Source: a virus
DNA: 38,708 bases
IMG/VR virus record: IMGVR_UViG_3300009136_000020
Location: 1 to 38,708 of that record
Strand: one strand, 5' to 3'
Shown: in pieces, positions 34,560 to 38,708 of the stretch
Position numbering within the stretch: position 1 is the stretch's first letter
Layout: each line of letters begins with the position of its first letter
The notes under the pieces: model-generated
Database searches by the model: none
What the model was told of the DNA's origin: nothing
The model's input: only the letters and a program-made list of their open reading frames with translations
Translations under genes and position numbers: made by a program

Positions 34560-35869
34560 GCCCCCGCCGTGGGGTCCCCACCGGTTATCATTTCTTCGAC
34601 CATTGGGACAAGCTCTGCAATCTCGGCCGCTAATTCTTGCTCCTGGGTACTGATTGGCCTGGGAAATAGTTCGCGCCCTTGCCGCTCTTCGCGCATTATG
34701 AACGCGTCAAAGTCATCCTCTGGCGTTGTAGGCCCTGGTTCTTTCGGCCCCTGACCGCCCCCGGGCTTGTCGTAAAAGTCGCTTGCATCGTCCCCGAGGA
34801 TACTTTTCAACGATCTTGCGATCTTCATTGGGCCGTACACCGCATCTTGCCGCGTGCCGACGATCCCGGTCTTGGAGTCGCTATCCATGGTCAGCTTGCC
34901 CGCCTTGTAGGCGTTGAATCGAGCCCCGCCCAAGATTGATCGTTGCTCTCCCTCGGATAGGCCCTCAAACCATTGCACCCCTGGTTCGATCCGCGCCGCT
35001 GGTGGTACATCGCCCTCGATTGGCTCATCAAGCCCAAAAATTTCTTGGTACGTCGGCGTGATCGGGAGTGGGTCACATCGCCCATTATGATGATCGTTCA
35101 AGATTTCATCCGGGCTATGCTGCGATCCATGCAGTGCTATACAAGCTGCGCATGTTCTTGCCCCAAGATGGGCATGCCACGTCCAGCCCCGATACAACTT
35201 GGGGTTTTGCGCCCACGATTCGTGCTTGCTGGCCCTATAGCCCCAAAGCTGAGCAGTCCTGACAGTTTTCAACGTCCAGGTCAGTCCCGCGCCGAGGTCT
35301 TTACTGATCTCCCTAGCCGTCGTTCTCGGGTTTTTGCCAAGTGCAACATTCGTGAGAATTCGATCCGCCGCCTGTTTGGCAACCGCCGCCCCGAGCGTTG
35401 ATTCCATCGCGTCGCGCAAAGGTGATCCTGGTTCGGTCATGCCGAGCAGGGTCTCTACAGCCTCACTCGGGACCCCTCGCCAGACCGCCTTTATTCGCCC
35501 TGGTTGAATCGCTGGGATCGAAAGCTGAATCTCTTTGAGAGCGTCCCCCTGGGCTTGTGCAATCGCTTCCCGCGCGCCCTGCGACATCTCTTCACCGGCT
35601 ATAGTCGAAAAGCGCCTGATCTCATTTTCAGTCTGTTGTAAAAGAGCTTTGTACGCATCCAGATCCCTCGTTTGCGCCTGTGTGATTGGTTCTTCTGTGT
35701 CCACTTGCGCTTGCAATCGAGACTCGAATGCATCTATATATACCTGCAATCGCTGATAAGCTGCCCCGTACACATTGACCAGCCGAACCGCGCGCTGTTT
35801 CTCGCCTTTGAGCAGTTTCTCACGCGCTGCGTTCGCGTACACTATGACCGGATGCTCGGTGCCTGGCAT
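34556..35869 (-). CDS. Phage Mu F/SPP1 gp7-like minor head protein
   Basis: This 437-aa protein has the family signature in its middle (about 235-290): WHAHLGARTCAACIALHGSQ, then HHNGRCDPLPITP. It comprises the cysteine-containing R-T-C-x-x-C and the C-terminal R-C of Mu gpF/SPP1 gp7 head-morphogenesis proteins. The first 150 residues are helical. These minor capsid proteins bind portal and help DNA exit. It follows the portal cluster and is coupled to the 218-aa gene. The C-terminal 100 residues (VPMVEE etc.) are acidic and may be disordered. Confidence 0.85.
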   Translation of the reverse strand: MPGTEHPVIVYANAAREKLLKGEKQRAVRLVNVYGAAYQRLQVYIDAFESRLQAQVDTEEPITQAQTRDLDAYKALLQQTENEIRRFSTIAGEEMSQGAREAIAQAQGDALKEIQLSIPAIQPGRIKAVWRGVPSEAVETLLGMTEPGSPLRDAMESTLGAAVAKQAADRILTNVALGKNPRTTAREISKDLGAGLTWTLKTVRTAQLWGYRASKHESWAQNPKLYRGWTWHAHLGARTCAACIALHGSQHSPDEILNDHHNGRCDPLPITPTYQEIFGLDEPIEGDVPPAARIEPGVQWFEGLSEGEQRSILGGARFNAYKAGKLTMDSDSKTGIVGTRQDAVYGPMKIARSLKSILGDDASDFYDKPGGGQGPKEPGPTTPEDDFDAFIMREERQGRELFPRPISTQEQELAAEIAELVPMVEEMITGGDPTAGA

Positions 35870-35876
35870 GGTCGCC

Positions 35877-36020
35877 TTACGCTAACTCGTACGTGCGAAT
35901 GTGAAAGCACCGTCCTATCCACATCCGCCAGATTGTGAGTTTTTGCACACCGCTTTCCGTGTATTGGCTGACATAGATCAGCGGTAAAAGTTGTTTGAGA
36001 TACCAGATTGCCTTTTTCAA
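35877..36020 (-). CDS. Small head-module protein with TTG start, 47 aa
   Basis: This frame begins at TTG 36020, which overlaps the TGA of the 93-aa gene as TTGA, the same coupling style as the ATGA overlaps elsewhere. GGGAG lies about 11 bases upstream. The product is KKAIWYLKQLLPLIYVSQYT, ESGVQKLTIWRMWIGRCFHI, RTYELA, with basic/aromatic character. It ends seven bases before the minor head gene. No ATG/GTG start exists at a sensible place, so this gene depends on the TTG. Confidence 0.58.
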   Translation of the reverse strand: MKKAIWYLKQLLPLIYVSQYTESGVQKLTIWRMWIGRCFHIRTYELA

Positions 36021-36298
36021 TGTGTCCTAACTCCCGGTATCGCCGTATTAGGCTGATACTCAATCCCTTGGTGCTGGCAAATGTCCGTCCACCAGGCCAC
36101 AAAGTTACCCGGATGGATGATCCGCTTTTCGTTCTGTAGATCGTTCGGATTTAACACCTGGTCAGGTGTTGGCGTACAGGTCCGCCAGAAATCGACGATC
36201 GTATCGAGTGCCCAGATGTATCCCTCGACCTTTGGGTATACGACCTTCACAAACTCACTGAATGTGATAATTTTCGGTTGCTCAAAGACTGGGATCAC
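36017..36298 (-). CDS. Hypothetical protein, 93 aa
   Basis: ATG 36298 overlaps the end of the portal gene by 4 nt (ATG within the stop region). The product opens MIPVFEQPKIITFSEFVKVV, then YPKVEGYIWALDTIVDFWRT, and ends in IEYQPNTAIPGVRTH. It is short, aromatic-rich and soluble. Its position between portal and minor head protein is that of small head accessory genes. No family is recognised. Confidence 0.65.
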   Translation of the reverse strand: MIPVFEQPKIITFSEFVKVVYPKVEGYIWALDTIVDFWRTCTPTPDQVLNPNDLQNEKRIIHPGNFVAWWTDICQHQGIEYQPNTAIPGVRTH

Positions 36299-37656
36299 GC
36301 TTGCCCTCCCTCGAAAGCCCGTAAGAGCATGCTTCCCACACTTTCTTCACTGGCCTTTTCATTCTCCAGTCGCTCTTGCTCCGTTGCCCAATCACGTCCC
36401 CGGATGCTGGCCGCTGTTTCTTTGGAGAGAATCCCCAGCGCCATTTCCTGGGTGATCTCTTGGATTTCCTCCACGCCGTTGAAGGGGAGCGGATCGCCCC
36501 AATGGATATCAGGCTTTACATCAGCGCCCGAATCGAGCGCTACCATTCGCCGAGATATCTCTACCAGTGCCGCGCCGTATAGCTCGCGTTTGGTCCTCAG
36601 TTTATCAAGCGCATCCTTAAATAGAGTTCGTAGGCCAAAGTTGGTAATCTGGCCAATGCGATCGCGCAGTGTAGACATGTCCACGGCCCTATGCTCACTG
36701 TAGAACGCGCCTTTGATCTCATTCAGCAGGGCCAGGCTGGACGACAAATCGCTCTGCATTTCCAGGTTCTCAACTCGCGCGTCCTTATCCAGGATAGCCC
36801 ACATATTGTCAACCGATGTATCTTGGATCTGATCTGCTTGTATCCCAAAGACAAGTGTCCGCGGGTGTGCGTGATATTTCAGAATCCTGTTCATGTTGCT
36901 AGCTACGAAATTCGCTTGATCATTCAGACCAGGGTTGACCAGGTCAGATCGGCCATAATACCCGCCCGGATTCGGGAGGTTTTGCCAGTCAAGGATTGGG
37001 GGAAAGTCCCAGCCCCACACCACTTCACTGACCACTTCCCATGTGGTAGCAAAACCCGTTCGGCGTAGTTCCCGGATCAACCATTCACCATCCCCTAGGC
37101 GAGGGCTCAGGCCCGTATCATCGCCGAGCGCCCACCGTGCCACAAGATCCTGACGGTATTCAGTGTCTCCCGCCGTCCAGGCAATTTTGTAGCAGGCCAC
37201 CTGCTCTTTGTCGTCAGGGTGCCAGAAGACGGTGATCAGCTCAGGTGTCAGATTGACCAGTTTCAGATCTTGCTCCTCTTTGTAGACCATTTTCAAAAAG
37301 CAATGGCCGGCCAATGCCCCATACAGCGCCACGTTGTGAAGCAAGATCGCTTCTCTGTTCGCCGTCCAAAGTTCAGAAAGTCGATCCTCTTGCATCGTCT
37401 GTTCGCCTTGCTGCAATTCGAGCTCGGGCAGGTCACCGAACAGAAGAGAAACCCCCTGGTCAATCGCTTTCCGTACAAGCATCAAAATAATGTTGTCGTC
37501 AGGTCGACCCGCCCGAACTTTCAAGGGTTTTTTCATCGCCCCGTTGTAATAGGTCCAAGCAGCAGCGATCGCCGTCTTACGCATTCGCTCTTCGCCGCGT
37601 GCCAACGTATCAAGCTCGCGTGGTTTCTCATATGGGTACATGTCCAAACTAGGCAT
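36295..37656 (-). CDS. Phage portal protein (SPP1 gp6-like)
   Basis: This 453-aa protein forms the dodecameric ring through which DNA enters and leaves. It opens MPSLDMYPYEKPRELDTLAR, and has PDDNIILMLVRKAIDQGVSL, then a core VAWTAGD-type beta domain with AHPRTLVFGIQADQIQDTSV and LDKDARVENLEMQSDLSSSL. The C-terminal part (ISRRMVALDSGADVKPDIHW, PFNGVEEIQEITQEMALGIL, MLLRAFEGGQA) is the usual portal 'QEITQE' region. Length and order (directly after terL, before minor head genes) fit. It overlaps terL by 8 nt. Confidence 0.88.
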   Translation of the reverse strand: MPSLDMYPYEKPRELDTLARGEERMRKTAIAAAWTYYNGAMKKPLKVRAGRPDDNIILMLVRKAIDQGVSLLFGDLPELELQQGEQTMQEDRLSELWTANREAILLHNVALYGALAGHCFLKMVYKEEQDLKLVNLTPELITVFWHPDDKEQVACYKIAWTAGDTEYRQDLVARWALGDDTGLSPRLGDGEWLIRELRRTGFATTWEVVSEVVWGWDFPPILDWQNLPNPGGYYGRSDLVNPGLNDQANFVASNMNRILKYHAHPRTLVFGIQADQIQDTSVDNMWAILDKDARVENLEMQSDLSSSLALLNEIKGAFYSEHRAVDMSTLRDRIGQITNFGLRTLFKDALDKLRTKRELYGAALVEISRRMVALDSGADVKPDIHWGDPLPFNGVEEIQEITQEMALGILSKETAASIRGRDWATEQERLENEKASEESVGSMLLRAFEGGQA

Positions 37657-38708
37657 AAAACGGATTCTCTCTCGTCTGTATAGGCCGCGCGCTGGCTATG
37701 GCTTGTGCCGCAAGCGCCAAGGCAATCACCGTATCATCATGCATGCCCCCGGGTGCGTTGTATCTCATCAAGCCCCCAGGCAGTCGTTCCATTTCGTATG
37801 CTTGCAGTTCTGCGATCTGTACGGGATCACTCAAAATCTCAAGATCTCGCCTCTCTATCAGCAGGGCCAGATTCTCAATTGCCATCGCCTTGCTGGCATT
37901 GGTCGTTGTGAACGCACGCACGGGCAATCCATCGCGCTGCAACTGTTCAATTAAGGGCTCACCCATTGCATTTTTTTCAGCAATGATCGTGATCGGTTTG
38001 AATCTCTCATACAGCGCCTGCAGTCGTTTCATTTGCAACACATAATCGATCTGATTGAACCGATCAACGTATGCTTGTGCCCTCGTAGTCGTGTCGAGTA
38101 CACTGATCACCGTGAAGTCGTTATGCTTGCCCCAATCAATCCCGAACACATACCCGTGATCGTCTTGCGCCGCCCGTTGCTCTTTGGCCGTAGCCACTGC
38201 CATAACCCCCCGGAATACCCCGCCCGCGTCATCTATAAACTCGGCCAGATATTCTTGTGCAAATATCCGCGCCGGGAGTCCCATTTGCGCCGCTTCGATC
38301 TCTTCTTTGTCAATGAATGGATTTGCACTTGTCGGGAATTGCCAACTTGACCATTCGCCCCGCTGGTCGTCCTGGCCTCGAGTCCACAAACGCCAAAACC
38401 AGTTATGCCCCTTTGGCGTGCTGATGAATAACGCATGCCCCTTGCGGTCTGATAGCGCCGGCCTCAGTGCCTCTGTCCAGGCCGCTTCTTTCATGAACGC
38501 GCATTCGTCTGCCACTACAAAGTCAAGGCCCTCGCCACGTAGGCTCTGTGGATCGTCCGCGCTGCGAACTTGTGCCCATCCGCCGTTTGGCATGGTGACA
38601 ATACGCTCAACCTTTCGAACCTGCGCCCCCGGAACCTGTGTTGCTAATGTACGGATTCCCCGCCAACCAACCGCCGCCATTTTGTACGATGGTGCGACCC
38701 ACCAAGCC
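37649..38708 (-). CDS. terL: Terminase large subunit, C-terminal part (gene begins at 152)
   Basis: This is the remainder of the 403-aa packaging motor. Counting from the true start at base 152, it carries AWWVAPSYK (52-60), Walker B LDFVVADECAF (D118-E119), the coupling region LFISTPKGHNW, and the RNaseH-like nuclease with D242 (FGIDWGKHNDFTVISVLD), E295 (IIAEKNAMG) and D375/D376 (MHDDTVIAL). All catalytic residues are present. The start at 38680 within this segment is only an internal Met, because the frame is open to the window edge and continues in frame at base 1. The portal gene follows with an 8-nt overlap. Confidence 0.95.
   Translation of the reverse strand, partial: AWWVAPSYKMAAVGWRGIRTLATQVPGAQVRKVERIVTMPNGGWAQVRSADDPQSLRGEGLDFVVADECAFMKEAAWTEALRPALSDRKGHALFISTPKGHNWFWRLWTRGQDDQRGEWSSWQFPTSANPFIDKEEIEAAQMGLPARIFAQEYLAEFIDDAGGVFRGVMAVATAKEQRAAQDDHGYVFGIDWGKHNDFTVISVLDTTTRAQAYVDRFNQIDYVLQMKRLQALYERFKPITIIAEKNAMGEPLIEQLQRDGLPVRAFTTTNASKAMAIENLALLIERRDLEILSDPVQIAELQAYEMERLPGGLMRYNAPGGMHDDTVIALALAAQAIASARPIQTRENPFYA

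Noticed and set aside
35842-36102. An 86-codon minus-strand frame overlapping the head genes
   Set aside because: It competes with the 93-aa gene and the 47-aa TTG gene, both of which fit the operon's stop/start overlaps. It has no ribosome site.

Overview
This window looks like the complete genome of a temperate tailed phage with a siphovirus-type gene order, opened inside its large terminase gene. The minus-strand reading frame that starts at base 152 runs off base 1 with the Walker A motif GRRWGKT. It continues in frame from base 38708 (AWWVAPSYK, then Walker B and the nuclease domain) to base 37649. The joined frame is exactly 404 codons with no interruption, so the 38,708 bases close into a circle. 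The host cannot be named from sequence alone. Clues are a moderate GC content, strong GGAGG-type ribosome sites, an integration site matching a tRNA-Pro(UGG), and a type I-E style CRISPR array that would need a host with a I-E system.

Layout. Nearly all genes are on the minus strand in tightly packed ATGA-overlapping operons. Read leftward from about 17.15 kb they are: a ribbon-helix-helix regulator behind a consensus promoter, small membrane and hypothetical genes, tRNA-Thr, an ERCC4 nuclease, a RecT annealing protein, a RecB/Cas4-like nuclease, a UvrD-type helicase, a primase-polymerase/SF3 helicase, a candidate origin built of nested inverted repeats (6713-6823), a DndC/PAPS-reductase-like PP-loop enzyme, zinc-ribbon and membrane small proteins, a ParM/ParR-like partition pair, possible lysis genes, terS and terL. 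Across the circle junction, from 37.6 to 19.8 kb, comes the virion module: portal, minor head protein, scaffold, major capsid, a possible decoration protein, a four-gene glycosyl/methyl/sulfo-transferase cassette, connectors, major tail protein, tail chaperones joined by a -1 frameshift, tape measure, tail tip genes and a probable receptor-binding protein.

The only rightward genes are a lysogeny island (17.2-19.85 kb): a repressor with a probable leaderless mRNA, two tiny membrane proteins flanking an excalibur-domain protein, a cas-less type I-E CRISPR array of five repeats and four spacers, an attP that is the 3' half of tRNA-Pro, and a tyrosine integrase. The array lies directly downstream of the repressor operon, so it may be expressed in lysogens and use host Cascade against rival phages.

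Most notable: the cas-less CRISPR array in the lysogeny operon; a second, degenerate one-spacer CRISPR-like element (1708-1799); the glycosylation/sulfation cassette inside the capsid region; a partition system together with an integrase; the circular closure; and many short genes (30-57 aa) found by stop/start overlap.
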